From contig NZ_CM001403.1 in assembly GCF_000166195.2 (NCBI RefSeq), positions 1,736,001 through 1,800,000 on the forward strand: a DNA stretch of 64,000 bases, read 5' to 3'. Every line of letters begins with the position of its first letter. Positions within the stretch are counted from its first letter, which is position 1. Of the stretch, positions 1 to 9,654 are shown in pieces. Position numbers and translations under genes: made by a program. The DNA is from Mucilaginibacter paludis DSM 18603 (GTDB lineage: Bacteria > Bacteroidota > Bacteroidia > Sphingobacteriales > Sphingobacteriaceae). The notes under the pieces are model-generated. The model was not told the origin of the DNA and searched no databases. It was given only the letters and a program-made list of their open reading frames with translations.

Positions 1-237
1 ACAGCAAGACGAGACAAGCTTGATGCAGGTTACGAAAACTTCAAGATCGGCGCTATGATACACGAGGCCCGGCTTGAAAAAGGATTAACCCAGGAGGAAC
101 TGGCAGAAAAAGTTGGTACTACCAAGTCTTATATCTCTAAGATAGAAAATAATATAAAGGAGGTACGTTTTTCAACCCTAAAAAAAATCGTTGAAACCGG
201 GTTAGGCGGACATTTAGAACTTTCCATTAAATTATAA
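1..237 (+). CDS. HigA-type XRE-family antitoxin/regulator, 5' end outside the window
   Basis: The frame is open from base 1 (T-A-R-R-D-K-L-D-A-G-Y-E-N-F) through the ATG at 55 to the stop at 237, so the ATG at 55 is probably internal and the gene starts before the window. The visible part is a helix-turn-helix of the Cro/CI (XRE) type: LTQEELAEKVGTTKSYISKI spans helices 2 and 3. The C-terminal LGGHLELSIKL is typical of HigA-like antitoxins encoded after a HigB/RelE-type toxin. Such proteins neutralise a ribosome-associated mRNA interferase and repress their own operon. The toxin would lie upstream, outside the window, so the pairing is inference. Confidence 0.8.
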   Translation, partial: TARRDKLDAGYENFKIGAMIHEARLEKGLTQEELAEKVGTTKSYISKIENNIKEVRFSTLKKIVETGLGGHLELSIKL

Positions 238-778
238 TTTAGTACCTGGGGCTGCGCAAACATATTTGCTTAGCCTGAGGTAAAAGTTTTTTTACAACCA
301 ACTTTTGCCCATTGTTATAGCTGCCACCTGTACATCTCTGTTAGCTCACCATTAACTGGATCTGGTTTCTGATACCACATCTATATTCCCCAGCACGCCG
401 GCTATTTAAAATATCAACATATCAACCCATTCCGTTAAGCTAAGCGCCGGGAACTTGAACCAAGTTTCGATGTTCTTGATTGCGTATTAATATACTACAT
501 TGATAATGAGCGTTTTATCCCAATTCCTTCTTGATAGGGTGCGGATTTTAGCTTCCGGCTGCAAGGTGTGTTTCCTCGCGCCACCAACTCTGCAACCCGG
601 CGTTAAACTGCTTAGCTAAACCACATTTTATCGGTATTTAAAATAAGGGCAAACTGCTCTATAAAAATATAACCTTCGTCATATTTTATTGCCCGGAAAT
701 TAAATTTGGTAATTTGCCTGTTCTGCTTAAATTTACTTTCTCTCTAATTATAAACCAATTATTACTAACAATACGTGT
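238..778. other. 541-bp stretch without an intact gene
   Basis: No intact ORF, RNA gene or clear repeat is recognised. Several short minus-strand stretches read like protein (for example from about 380 down to 315, and from about 705 down to 625) but are broken by stops and frame changes, so decayed coding sequence is possible. TAAATTTG at 701-708 matches the Bacteroidota -7 consensus TAnnTTTG upstream of the pyrophosphatase gene, but no TTG lies at a suitable distance. Confidence 0.35.
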
Positions 779-2992
779 ATGGATTTTTTAAACAATTACT
801 TAATTTATTTAATTCCGGTATTCGGCGTGGTGGGCATAGCCGTGATGCTGATCAAATCTGCGTGGGTCACCAAACAAGACCCCGGCGATGGCGCCATGAC
901 CGAACTTTCGGGTTATATTGCTGATGGCGCCATGGCCTTTTTGCGTGCGGAGTGGAAAGTGCTCAGCTATTTTGTTGTTATTGCTGTAATATTGCTGGCC
1001 TACTCGGGCACCACGGTGCAAACGTCAAGCTGGACTATTGCCATATCATTTATTGTAGGTGCTTTTTTATCCGCCTTCGCGGGATACCTGGGCATGCGGA
1101 TAGCCACCAAGGCCAACGTGCGTACCACCCAGGCCGCCAAAACAAGTTTGGCTAAGGCCTTACAGGTATCATTTACAGGCGGCACTGTAATGGGCTTAGG
1201 CGTAGCGGGGATAGCTATTTTAGGCTTAGGCTCTTTATTTATTATTTTATATCAAGTATATGTTGTTAATGTACATGGCAGCGTAAACGGCGTAGAAATG
1301 CAAAAGGCGCTGGATATACTGGCCGGATTTTCTTTAGGAGCCGAATCTATCGCGCTATTTGCCCGGGTAGGCGGCGGTATCTATACCAAAGCGGCCGATG
1401 TGGGTGCCGATCTGGTGGGCAAAGTAGAGGCAGGCATCCCTGAAGATGATGTACGCAACCCGGCTACCATTGCCGATAATGTTGGCGATAACGTGGGCGA
1501 CGTAGCCGGTATGGGTGCCGACCTGTTCGGCTCGTACGTGGCTACCATTTTGGCTACCATGGTACTGGGGCGCGAAATTGTATCGCACGATAACTTTGGC
1601 GGCATAGCCCCTATCCTGCTGCCTATGCTGATAGCGGGCCTGGGTTTAATATTTTCTATCGTGGGCGCCTCCTTCGTCAAAATAAAAAACGAAACCGATA
1701 GCGTACAAAAAGCCCTCAATATGGGCAACTGGATCTCTATCCTGTTAACCGCCATCGCGGCGTTTTTTGCCGTGCGCTGGCTGATGCCCGAAAACATGAA
1801 CATCCGCGGTGTTGATTTTACCAAGAGCGATGTTTACCTGGCCATTGTGGTAGGCCTGGTTGTGGGCACCTTAATGTCCATCATCACCGAGTACTATACA
1901 GCTATGGGTAAAAGGCCTGTTCTGGGTATTGTAAGGCAATCATCAACCGGGCATGCCACTAATATTATAGCGGGTCTGGCCGTGGGGATGGAATCAACCG
2001 TATTGCCAATTTTGGTATTGGCGGCCGGTATTTACGGCTCGTTCCATTTTGCCGGTTTATACGGCGTAGCCATTGCCGCTGCCGGGATGATGGCTACTAC
2101 CGCCATGCAGTTAGCGATAGATGCCTTTGGGCCGATAGCGGATAACGCAGGCGGCATTGCCGAGATGAGCGGCTTACCACCCGAAGTGCGCGAACGTACC
2201 GATAACCTGGATGCCGTTGGCAATACCACCGCAGCTACGGGCAAGGGCTTCGCCATTGCATCGGCAGCGTTAACATCCCTGGCTTTATTCGCGGCCTTTG
2301 TAGGCGTGGCCGGTATCGATCATATCGACATTTATAAGGCCGATGTTTTAGCCGGTTTGTTTGTAGGCGGCATGATCCCCTTTATCTTTTCGGCCCTGGC
2401 TATATCGGCGGTGGGCCGGGCGGCCATGGCTATGGTTGAGGAAGTAAGGCGGCAATTTCATGAGATACCCGGCATTATGGAATATAAAGCCAAACCCGAA
2501 TACGAAAAATGCGTGGCCATTTCAACCAAGGCCTCCCTTCGCGAAATGATGGCCCCGGGACTGATCGCCCTGATTACTCCTATAATTATCGGCTTCATAT
2601 TCGGGCCCGAAGTTTTAGGCGGTATGCTGGCCGGTGTTACCGTATCGGGCGTGTTGATGGGCATTTTTCAAAGTAACGCGGGCGGCGCATGGGATAATGC
2701 CAAAAAATCATTCGAAAAAGGGGTTGAAATTAACGGTGAGATGTATTATAAAAAATCCGAGCCGCACAAGGCATCGGTTACAGGCGATACCGTAGGCGAT
2801 CCTTTTAAAGATACTTCGGGCCCTTCGATGAACATTTTGATCAAATTAATGTCTATTGTATCGCTGGTAATAGCTCCCCATTTAAATAAAACCCATACAA
2901 TACCTGTTTCAACTACGCAAAATCCCATTAAAAGGGAAATCAAAGCGCCTTTAGCGGCAAATATTCTGTATAAATTAGAAAAACATCAATAA
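779..2992 (+). CDS. hppA: Membrane-bound ion-pumping pyrophosphatase, K+-dependent type
   Basis: Hydrolyses cytoplasmic PPi and couples this to Na+ and/or H+ export across the inner membrane. The 737 residues have about 16 hydrophobic segments. Family signatures are present: the substrate-site block [19 protein letters not shown], then [20 protein letters not shown], then [10 protein letters not shown], and a C-terminal acidic/lysine block around [20 protein letters not shown] carries Ala where the K+-independent H+ pumps have Lys, which places it in the K+-dependent class; members of that class in Bacteroides pump Na+ or both ions. It is monocistronic by position, with a hairpin at 3011-3048 downstream. 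Ion specificity cannot be fixed from the sequence alone. Confidence 0.96.
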   Translation: MDFLNNYLIYLIPVFGVVGIAVMLIKSAWVTKQDPGDGAMTELSGYIADGAMAFLRAEWKVLSYFVVIAVILLAYSGTTVQTSSWTIAISFIVGAFLSAFAGYLGMRIATKANVRTTQAAKTSLAKALQVSFTGGTVMGLGVAGIAILGLGSLFIILYQVYVVNVHGSVNGVEMQKALDILAGFSLGAESIALFARVGGGIYTKAADVGADLVGKVEAGIPEDDVRNPATIADNVGDNVGDVAGMGADLFGSYVATILATMVLGREIVSHDNFGGIAPILLPMLIAGLGLIFSIVGASFVKIKNETDSVQKALNMGNWISILLTAIAAFFAVRWLMPENMNIRGVDFTKSDVYLAIVVGLVVGTLMSIITEYYTAMGKRPVLGIVRQSSTGHATNIIAGLAVGMESTVLPILVLAAGIYGSFHFAGLYGVAIAAAGMMATTAMQLAIDAFGPIADNAGGIAEMSGLPPEVRERTDNLDAVGNTTAATGKGFAIASAALTSLALFAAFVGVAGIDHIDIYKADVLAGLFVGGMIPFIFSALAISAVGRAAMAMVEEVRRQFHEIPGIMEYKAKPEYEKCVAISTKASLREMMAPGLIALITPIIIGFIFGPEVLGGMLAGVTVSGVLMGIFQSNAGGAWDNAKKSFEKGVEINGEMYYKKSEPHKASVTGDTVGDPFKDTSGPSMNILIKLMSIVSLVIAPHLNKTHTIPVSTTQNPIKREIKAPLAANILYKLEKHQ

Positions 2993-3010
2993 ACAACCTG
3001 TTTTGTTGAT

Positions 3011-3048
3011 AAAAACGAATTATCCACCAGTAACTCTTCGTTTTTTTT
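3011..3048 (+). terminator. Probable terminator after hppA
   Basis: AAAAACGAA (3011-3019) pairs with TTCGTTTTT (3037-3045) across a 17-nt loop, and the T run extends to 3048. The stem is AT-rich and the loop long, so strength is uncertain. Confidence 0.5.
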
Positions 3049-3098
3049 CACCGGAATTGAGTATGTTTGAGCATAATTTGACAACCCCAATCTGACTG

Positions 3099-4655
3099 AT
3101 GAAATTATTTATTAAGAAACCTATTCAACAATTGCTCGCTGCCGCAGTAGAGGGCGAGAAAACATTAAAACGAACCCTGGGGCTTGGATCGCTCATTGCT
3201 TTGGGTATCGGAGCTATTATAGGGGCCGGTATATTTGTACGTACAGCCGCTGCCGCTGGCGAACACGCGGGGCCCGCAGTTACCATATCATTTATTATAG
3301 CCGCATCAGGTTGCGCGCTTGCAGGTTTATGCTATGCCGAATTTGCCAGTATGATCCCCATTGCCGGATCAGCTTATACTTATTCCTACGCTACCATGGG
3401 CGAATTAATAGCCTGGATTATTGGCTGGGATTTAGTATTGGAATATGCCTTAGGAGCAGCTACAGTAGCGATTGGATGGGCGCAATATTTTAACGAATTT
3501 TTAGAGACGTTTTTTGGGGTACATATACCTTTCGCGCTCACACACTCCCCTTTTGAAATATCAAAAACAACAACCGGGATGTATGCTGGCGAACTGGGCG
3601 CGCATGGCATCATCAACCTACCGGCCATTTTTATTATATTGATGTTAACCTTATTGCTTATCCGCGGAACGGCAGAATCAGCAGCGGTTAACAACGTTAT
3701 CGTAATTATAAAAGTTGCCATCGTATTAATGATTATCGGTTGCGGATGGAGCTTTATCAATCCTGCAAACCACACCCCTTATATGATACCCGAAAACGCC
3801 GGTACCGTAGTAACCAACTCTGGAACGGTTAATTATGCCGATACATTTAACCATGGCTGGCTCGGGGTTTTACGAGGGGCGAGCGTGGTATTTTTTGCTT
3901 TTATAGGTTTTGATGCCGTATCAACCGCAGCACAAGAAGCCAAAAATCCGCAGAAAGACATGCCTAAAGGTATATTAATATCATTGGTGATCTGTACCGC
4001 CTTATACATCTTATTCTCGCACGTGTTAACCGGCCTGGCTCCTTTCAGAGACTTTTTAGTGCAAGGTAAAGAAGCATCTGTTACTTATGCCATCAAAAAC
4101 TTTATGCCTGGTTATGGCTGGTTGGCTAAATTGGTAACCGTAGCTATTTTGGCTGGTTTTTCATCTGTTATTTTAGTAATGCTTTTAGGCCAAACACGTG
4201 TATTCTATACCATGAGTACAGACGGTTTGATTCCCCCCGTATTTTCTAAATTGCACCCTAAATACCGTACGCCTTATAAATCGCAATGGTTGTTTTTTGT
4301 ATTCGTATCCTTATTTGCCGGGTTTATACCTGATAGCGTAGTTGGCGATATGGTAAGCATAGGTACACTATTCGCTTTTGTGTTGGTGTGTTTAGGCATA
4401 TTTATTTTAAGAAGAACCGACCCTAATATTACCCGCCCATTCAAAACGCCTTTTTATTATATTGTTTGCCCTTTAGGCGCACTCATTTGCTTAGGCATGA
4501 TTGCCAGCGAAGGCTTAGAGAACTGGTTGCGTTTAATAGGTTGGCTATTGTTAGGTTTTATAGTGTACTTTGGGTACAGTATTAAAAACTCGCATGTGAG
4601 GCGTGGAGTAACAGAGCTTCCGAGCGATCCACCAAATCCGAAATTTATCGAATAA
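3099..4655 (+). CDS. APC-superfamily amino-acid permease (cationic amino-acid transporter-like)
   Basis: Inner-membrane amino-acid transporter, 518 residues. TM1 carries the APC substrate-site motif IGAIIGAGIFV (about residues 37-47), followed by the GPAVTISFIIAASGCALAGL segment. FFAFIGFDAVSTAAQEAKNP (about 267-286) is the conserved TM6/loop block of this family, with a PF-TP block near the C-terminus. About 12-14 TM segments are visible. It resembles the CAT-type carriers often named YfnA in Firmicutes. The exact substrate is not evident. It stands alone between hppA and marC on the same strand and ends in a strong terminator. Confidence 0.9.
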   Translation: MKLFIKKPIQQLLAAAVEGEKTLKRTLGLGSLIALGIGAIIGAGIFVRTAAAAGEHAGPAVTISFIIAASGCALAGLCYAEFASMIPIAGSAYTYSYATMGELIAWIIGWDLVLEYALGAATVAIGWAQYFNEFLETFFGVHIPFALTHSPFEISKTTTGMYAGELGAHGIINLPAIFIILMLTLLLIRGTAESAAVNNVIVIIKVAIVLMIIGCGWSFINPANHTPYMIPENAGTVVTNSGTVNYADTFNHGWLGVLRGASVVFFAFIGFDAVSTAAQEAKNPQKDMPKGILISLVICTALYILFSHVLTGLAPFRDFLVQGKEASVTYAIKNFMPGYGWLAKLVTVAILAGFSSVILVMLLGQTRVFYTMSTDGLIPPVFSKLHPKYRTPYKSQWLFFVFVSLFAGFIPDSVVGDMVSIGTLFAFVLVCLGIFILRRTDPNITRPFKTPFYYIVCPLGALICLGMIASEGLENWLRLIGWLLLGFIVYFGYSIKNSHVRRGVTELPSDPPNPKFIE

Positions 4656-4664
4656 GCATCATTT

Positions 4665-4697
4665 AAAATCCCGGACTTAACTTCCGGGATTTTTTTT
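4665..4697 (+). terminator. Rho-independent terminator after the permease gene
   Basis: A perfect 11-bp stem, AAAATCCCGGA (4665-4675) with TCCGGGATTTT (4683-4693), has a 7-nt loop and runs into T's up to 4697. Confidence 0.9.
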
Positions 4698-4742
4698 GTG
4701 CCCTATTTATTTTAACTTTACTTCAATCCAAGCAACAAGCTG

Positions 4743-5333
4743 ATGAGTGAATATTTCATTTTCGAACCCCGGGAAATACTTTCTGTTACGTTAATCCTTT
4801 TCGCCATTATCGATATCGTAGGCACGGTACCTGTTATTATTGAGCTGCAACGCAAAGCAGGTTATATAGCTGCCGAAAAAGCATCGATAGCGGTATTGTT
4901 CCTGATGATCGTTTTTTTGTTTGTTGGCAAAGAATTACTGGGCATTATCGGTATCGATATTCCGTCGTTCGCCATCGCGGGATCGTTGGTGATCTTTTTT
5001 ATCGCGCTCGAAATGATACTGGGGCATAAGTTTTTTAAAGAAGATGAAGATACCACCGTAACCACATCGGTATCCATCGTCCCCCTTGCTTTCCCGCTGA
5101 TTGCCGGAGCCGGCACCATGACCACCCTGCTCTCACTAAAATCGCAATACCAAACACAGAACATCATTGTAGGCATTATGCTGAACACGTTGTTTGTTTA
5201 CTTAGTACTCAAAAACACCTACCGTATTGAAAAGATATTAGGTAAAACCGGGCTGGAAATTTTACGCAAAGCTTTCGGGATCATCTTATTGGCTATCGCA
5301 ATTAAGTTATTCAGGAGTAATACGCACCTTTAG
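4743..5333 (+). CDS. MarC-family integral membrane protein
   Basis: A 196-residue protein with about six hydrophobic segments, the usual MarC/UPF0056 size. Family hallmarks are the N-terminal LFAIIDIVGTVPVI stretch and the mid-protein PLAFPLIAGAGTMTTLL block containing the conserved P-L-x-x-P-x-x-x-G-P/A-G pattern. The function of the family is unknown; MarC itself was named for proximity to the mar locus and is not established as a drug exporter. The gene follows the permease terminator, so it is probably transcribed on its own. Confidence 0.9.
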   Translation: MSEYFIFEPREILSVTLILFAIIDIVGTVPVIIELQRKAGYIAAEKASIAVLFLMIVFLFVGKELLGIIGIDIPSFAIAGSLVIFFIALEMILGHKFFKEDEDTTVTTSVSIVPLAFPLIAGAGTMTTLLSLKSQYQTQNIIVGIMLNTLFVYLVLKNTYRIEKILGKTGLEILRKAFGIILLAIAIKLFRSNTHL

Positions 5334-5390
5334 TTTAGGCGGGGATTTTTACGAGCGATCAGTATGCGCCACATACATCCTTCTCCAACC

Positions 5391-5423
5391 AGTTTTGACA
5401 ACTTTTTAAAAGTTGTCAAAACT
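5391..5423. repeat. Perfect 16-bp inverted repeat between convergent genes
   Basis: AGTTTTGACAACTTTT (5391-5406) and its exact reverse complement (5408-5423) are separated by one base. Lying between the 3' ends of marC and the RsmB-like gene, it could act as a bidirectional transcription end, but it lacks a separate T run. The following 5460-5505 region contains a half copy of the palindromic repeat seen at 21655-21770 (shared GATCTCTCCCT and GTCGAGATGA). Confidence 0.8.
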
Positions 5424-5570
5424 CTCATCGCCAGGCACTCCGCTGAAATCGTTACAGATCATCTGGCGCACGCAGAAGATCTCTCCCTACTGTCGAGATG
5501 AAAAAATTTGAGAAAGGGAAATTTCAATAATACCACCGCCATTGGAGCCGATAATTCCAAACTACAAAAT

Positions 5571-5602
5571 CACTCCCCCTTCAGGGGGTTGGGGGGCAAA
5601 GC
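5571..5602. repeat. GC-rich palindromic repeat (CCCCCTTCAGGGGG family) overlapping a gene end
   Basis: The core CTCCCCCTTCAGGGGG is followed by a TTGGGGGG run. Related copies lie at 9553-9592, 53752-53778, 56497-56536 and 56591-56618. Read on the minus strand, this copy encodes the last residues and the TGA stop of the RsmB-like gene. Confidence 0.85.
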
Positions 5603-6750
5603 CGGGCTACAAACATAGTATCCGCTTTGCGGCCATAGCCTTTTAATATTTGCTGCTCTTCTATTTTAAAACCAAATTCGGAGCTTAAAAAATCAACCAT
5701 ATCTTCGTTCTCGGCTTTAAAAGCGGAGCAGGTGATGTAGATGAGGGGCTTGCCGGGTTTGAGGTATTTCACCACGTTACGCACAATACTTTGCTGCAGG
5801 TTTTTAAACGACTGGATCTTAAAATCCTGAAACTGCGCTATCATTTCGGGTGTACGGCTCCAGGTGCCCGATCCGCTGCATGGCGCATCTAAAATAATGC
5901 CGTCAAACTCGTAGTCGTGCAGTTCGGGATCGACGTTTTTGGTGAGGTCGACTAACTTTTTCTGGTATTTGCGCAAACCGGCTTGTTGAAAACGTTCATC
6001 CAGGTTGGCCAGGATAGATTCCCTGATATCCGAAACCACCAGCTTTAAATCGGGCTGCAGTTCGTGCAGTAAAAGAGATTTTCCGCCCGAAGCCGCGCAG
6101 GCATCCCACCAGTGTTCCCACTTATTGGGTTTAAAAAACTGAGCAGTTTGTTGCGACGAAAAATCCTGAATCTCAAACCAATGCTGATTAGGAAACAAGG
6201 TATCTAACCGTGTACCGTTAGGCAAGGCCAAACATTGGTTGCCTTCTTCCTTAAAAACAATATCGGCTTTGGTTAGGGTAGCTTTCACCTGTCCTTCAAA
6301 GCCCTTTAAAATGCGGATATAGAGATCAGGCTGGTAAAAAAAAGATTTTAAAAATGCCTGCTTATCAATAGATGGCGATAGTTGATCCGTCCAGGGGAAA
6401 ACATCTTCCAGCTTAAAATCAGGATAGCTTATCTTCACCATGGCCAGCTTCTCGTCCAGGCTAAAACCCACGCACAGTGCCCAATCGGGCTTAAAATGAG
6501 TTAAAAACGAGTTAACCTGTGTATTGCATAAAAACTCGGCAACAAACAAACGATCTTCGGTGCTGGTATTAATCAAAGCCTGCCCCAGGCGGAAATAATT
6601 ATAAATTAACCGGCTGGCTATGCGCCTGTCCGACGAGCCCATTTGCTTATTCTGGCGGTAAAAGCCCGGCAAAAACTTACTCAATGGCGTATCAACCGGG
6701 TATTCGCCCAAAATACGCTGAAAAGTTTTTAACTGATTAAAGGCTTTCAT
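5581..6750 (-). CDS. RsmB/NOL1-family RNA (cytosine-5) methyltransferase
   Basis: Predicted SAM-dependent m5C methyltransferase acting on rRNA (or tRNA) in the cytoplasm; 389 residues from the chosen ATG. The SAM-binding and catalytic core is in the C-terminal half: WDACAASGGKSLLL (motif I), DAPCSGSGTW (motif IV with a catalytic Cys) and YITCSAFKAENEDMV (motif VI with the second Cys). The N-terminal part is shorter than E. coli RsmB and has no clear NusB-like domain. The start at 6750 is preferred because its ATG overlaps the upstream stop as ATGA; an upstream in-frame start would add 20 atypical residues. The last residues, CPPTP and the stop, are encoded by a dispersed repeat. The target base is unknown. 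Confidence 0.88.
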   Translation of the reverse strand: MKAFNQLKTFQRILGEYPVDTPLSKFLPGFYRQNKQMGSSDRRIASRLIYNYFRLGQALINTSTEDRLFVAEFLCNTQVNSFLTHFKPDWALCVGFSLDEKLAMVKISYPDFKLEDVFPWTDQLSPSIDKQAFLKSFFYQPDLYIRILKGFEGQVKATLTKADIVFKEEGNQCLALPNGTRLDTLFPNQHWFEIQDFSSQQTAQFFKPNKWEHWWDACAASGGKSLLLHELQPDLKLVVSDIRESILANLDERFQQAGLRKYQKKLVDLTKNVDPELHDYEFDGIILDAPCSGSGTWSRTPEMIAQFQDFKIQSFKNLQQSIVRNVVKYLKPGKPLIYITCSAFKAENEDMVDFLSSEFGFKIEEQQILKGYGRKADTMFVARLCPPTP

Positions 6751-7997
6751 TCTATTGGTTTTAACTCGAAGTTTTGGTATTGATAAATGCTGACATGCGT
6801 ATTTACCCAACCGGCATTAGCGGTTTTAACAAAGGTAAACTGATTATGCAAACCTTCGTAACCCGATTTATCCAATTGTTTAAACAGATCGTTATTTGCA
6901 CTGAGTAGGCTACCTAAATAATATCCCTCGTCAAAGCCCTTAATGGCGTATTCGCCCGGCTCTAAATGAAAGGCCTTACGATAGGCTTTGATAAACTTGT
7001 TGGTTTCAACAGCCCGGTAATCAACCCTATCCGAGGAGGTGATGTGCGTTTTTAACCTTTGCAATAAGCTGGCCTGCAAATACGAAGCCTTCAGCCAGTT
7101 AGGATGGCCAAATAAGGTAACCGGGTAAGTTTGATTGAGTTTATCGAGCGCGGCGAGCGTTACTGTTAAAAAAGCCTGATCGGTAGCCGGAACAACAAAA
7201 ATATTTTCGGAAGTGGTAGAGAGCTGCGGCAACAAGGCATCCAGGTTGCCTTTGCTTACCGTTAAATAAATTACCCGGATGCGTTTTTTGCTTAAACTAT
7301 CAATAGCCTTGCGGAAAGGAATAAGATATTTATTCTCGTCGCTGAAGCCGGATCGTAAAACAAATACCTTAACAGGGTCCATTTCCTGTTTAATATATTG
7401 GGCCACACGCCAGGCATGATATTCCAGTGGAGGGATTATGGTAACCAGGTTACTATTTTTAAACTCAAGCGGAGACGCCGGCGAAAGCGGCGATATGATA
7501 GGCTTGTTAATGCCGGATAAAGAGGCCATAAAAGCCTTCATCCCTTCGGGAAACACCGGGCCAACAATAATATCGCTGTTACGTACCTTAGGGTTGCCGG
7601 CCAGGCTATGCCCTTGCGAGCCGTCGCCATTTGAATCGTAAACCTGCAACTTAAAGTTAGCACCCTTGGCGGCTAACGAATCGAGCGCGAGCTTAAAACC
7701 CTGGTAATAATCTACCGCCAGGTCGGCCTTACTTAAATTATTGCGATTTGCGGTTGAGGTAAAATCGATCTTATCCAGTTCAAACGGCAATATGAGCGAT
7801 ACAACCGGCGTATGCACCGGCACCGCTTTAGGTATAACCTTAACAGCGGGCGGGACTTTAGCTTCCGGCGTTTTTGGCACGGGCCTTTCGGTAGGCCTTA
7901 TTTTAGGTGAACATGCACCTAAAATAAAACCTGCCAAAGCAAATACGATCCATTTATTCCCACTCGATTGTAGCCGGTGGCTTCGAACTGATATCAT
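6747..7997 (-). CDS. Periplasmic-binding-protein-like lipoprotein (type 1 PBP fold)
   Basis: Exported lipoprotein of 416 residues. The N-terminus has a basic segment, a hydrophobic stretch ([13 protein letters not shown]) and a lipobox LGAC, followed by a Pro/Lys-rich linker to about residue 65. The rest resembles amino-acid-type ABC substrate-binding proteins or the LppC fold: [10 protein letters not shown] at the start, [27 protein letters not shown], and [16 protein letters not shown] near the end. No permease or ATPase genes are adjacent, so a sensor or envelope role is as likely as transport. The ATG at 7997 lies inside the 3' end of guaA (44-bp overlap); no closer start in this frame keeps the signal peptide. 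It is translationally coupled to the methyltransferase by ATGA. Confidence 0.75.
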   Translation of the reverse strand: MISVRSHRLQSSGNKWIVFALAGFILGACSPKIRPTERPVPKTPEAKVPPAVKVIPKAVPVHTPVVSLILPFELDKIDFTSTANRNNLSKADLAVDYYQGFKLALDSLAAKGANFKLQVYDSNGDGSQGHSLAGNPKVRNSDIIVGPVFPEGMKAFMASLSGINKPIISPLSPASPLEFKNSNLVTIIPPLEYHAWRVAQYIKQEMDPVKVFVLRSGFSDENKYLIPFRKAIDSLSKKRIRVIYLTVSKGNLDALLPQLSTTSENIFVVPATDQAFLTVTLAALDKLNQTYPVTLFGHPNWLKASYLQASLLQRLKTHITSSDRVDYRAVETNKFIKAYRKAFHLEPGEYAIKGFDEGYYLGSLLSANNDLFKQLDKSGYEGLHNQFTFVKTANAGWVNTHVSIYQYQNFELKPIE

Positions 7998-9489
7998 AAA
8001 CTACGCGGTTAATTCCTTTAACATTGTTGATGATCTCGTTTGATATTTTCGCCAGCACATCATAAGGTAAATGGCACCAGTCGGCAGTCATGCCGTCTAA
8101 TGATTCAACAGCCCTTAAACATACCACGTTTTCGTAGGTACGCTCATCGCCCATTACCCCTACCGATTGTACCGGCAGAAAAATGGTACCGGCCTGCCAT
8201 ACTTTATTATACAAACCGGCTGATTTTAAATTATTAATGTAGATGGCATCAGCTTCCTGCAAAATCTGTACCTTTTCTGGCGTAACCTCGCCTAAAATCC
8301 TGATGGCTAATCCCGGACCGGGGAAAGGGTGCCTTCCGAGTATATTTTCGTCTATTTTTAAGGTGCGGCCCACTTTACGCACTTCGTCTTTAAACAAAGT
8401 ATTTAAGGGTTCCACCACCTTTAATTTCATAAAATCGGGCAGTCCGCCTACATTATGATGCGATTTAATAGTAGCCGACGGCCCTTTTACCGATACCGAC
8501 TCGATGATATCCGGGTAAATGGTACCCTGGCCTAACCATTTTACATCCTCAATGCGGTGGGCTTCATCGTCAAACACCTCAATAAACACACGGCCAATGG
8601 CTTTGCGTTTTAACTCAGGATCTGATAATCCGTTCAAGGCGTCATAAAAACGCTGCTTGGCGTCAACACCTTTTACGTTAAGGCCCATGTGCTGGTACGA
8701 ATCCAGTACGGATTGAAATTCGTCCTTGCGCAGCAAGCCGTTGTCCACAAAGATACAATGCAGGTTTTTACCGATGGCATGGTGCAACAGTACCGCAGCG
8801 ACGGAAGAATCAACGCCGCCTGATAAGCCTAATACAACCTTATCATCGCCCAATTTTTCTTTTAAGGCGGCTATGGTAGTTTCAACAAACGAGTCGGGTG
8901 TCCATTCCTGTACGCATCCGCAGATATCCACTAAAAAGTTTTGGAGCAATTGCTTGCCATCAATACTATGGGTAACCTCGGGGTGAAACTGGATACCGTA
9001 AGTTTTTGAGTTTTTAACCTGGTAAGCAGCAACACGCACGGTATCGGTACTGGCTATCACTTCAAAATCGTCGGCCAGGCTCACGATGGTATCCGCGTGC
9101 GACATCCATACTTGTGAATTGGAAGGCACATCCTTAAACAGGGGGTTGCCGGGCTGAATGTATTGCAGGTTAGCGCGGCCATACTCGCGGGTGCTGGAAG
9201 CCTGCACCTCGCCGCCATGAAAATGGGCCAGGTATTGTGCCCCATAGCATACGGCTAAAATGGGATACTGATCGCGGAAACGCTGATAATCAAAATGTGG
9301 CGGTTCATCCTGACGCACCGAGTGCGGGCTGCCCGAAAGGATGATACCTTTTACTGTAGGATCAAACTCCGGAAGGTGGTTAAACGGATAAATTTCGCAG
9401 TAAATGTTGAGCTCTCTGACTCTCCGGGCAATGAGTTGTGTGAATTGCGACCCGAAGTCAAGAATGATGATTTTTTCTTGCATGGGCAA
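7954..9489 (-). CDS. guaA: GMP synthase (glutamine-hydrolysing)
   Basis: Converts XMP to GMP with ATP and glutamine, the last step of de novo guanine nucleotide synthesis. The 511 residues are the normal length. The N-terminal class I glutamine amidotransferase has the nucleophile in [12 protein letters not shown] (Cys81) and the His/Glu pair in FHPEVTHS. The ATP pyrophosphatase P-loop [19 protein letters not shown] follows, then the dimerisation domain with [16 protein letters not shown] and the C-terminal PPATIEWE. The start at 9489 or the second Met (9483) are both plausible. The gene is first in a probable operon with the lipoprotein and the methyltransferase. Confidence 0.98.
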   Translation of the reverse strand: MPMQEKIIILDFGSQFTQLIARRVRELNIYCEIYPFNHLPEFDPTVKGIILSGSPHSVRQDEPPHFDYQRFRDQYPILAVCYGAQYLAHFHGGEVQASSTREYGRANLQYIQPGNPLFKDVPSNSQVWMSHADTIVSLADDFEVIASTDTVRVAAYQVKNSKTYGIQFHPEVTHSIDGKQLLQNFLVDICGCVQEWTPDSFVETTIAALKEKLGDDKVVLGLSGGVDSSVAAVLLHHAIGKNLHCIFVDNGLLRKDEFQSVLDSYQHMGLNVKGVDAKQRFYDALNGLSDPELKRKAIGRVFIEVFDDEAHRIEDVKWLGQGTIYPDIIESVSVKGPSATIKSHHNVGGLPDFMKLKVVEPLNTLFKDEVRKVGRTLKIDENILGRHPFPGPGLAIRILGEVTPEKVQILQEADAIYINNLKSAGLYNKVWQAGTIFLPVQSVGVMGDERTYENVVCLRAVESLDGMTADWCHLPYDVLAKISNEIINNVKGINRVVYDISSKPPATIEWE

Positions 9490-9552
9490 AGATACTGATT
9501 AAGCCGAAAGCTGAAAGGGTAAAGTTATCAAGGTTGACAATGTTGATAAGAT

Positions 9553-9592
9553 GAAGCCCCCCAACCCCCTGAAGGGGGAGCTTTTGATTAGC
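9553..9592. repeat. 40-bp GC-rich palindromic repeat
   Basis: It differs at only two of 40 positions from the copy at 56497-56536 inside the 5' end of murD, in the same orientation. Core: CTCCCCCTTCAGGGGG then TGGGGGGCTTC on the minus strand. Here it lies between the GH43 gene and guaA, and the short frame reading through it is not a gene. Confidence 0.85.
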
Positions 9593-9654
9593 AGATTTTT
9601 GGGCCTTTGCATACTTAAGCAAACGCCGGGGCCTTAGTAACGCTTCGCCAGCCA

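Noticed and set aside
3386..3775. 129-codon minus-strand frame opposite the permease
   Set aside because: Shadow of the permease gene with no recognisable features.
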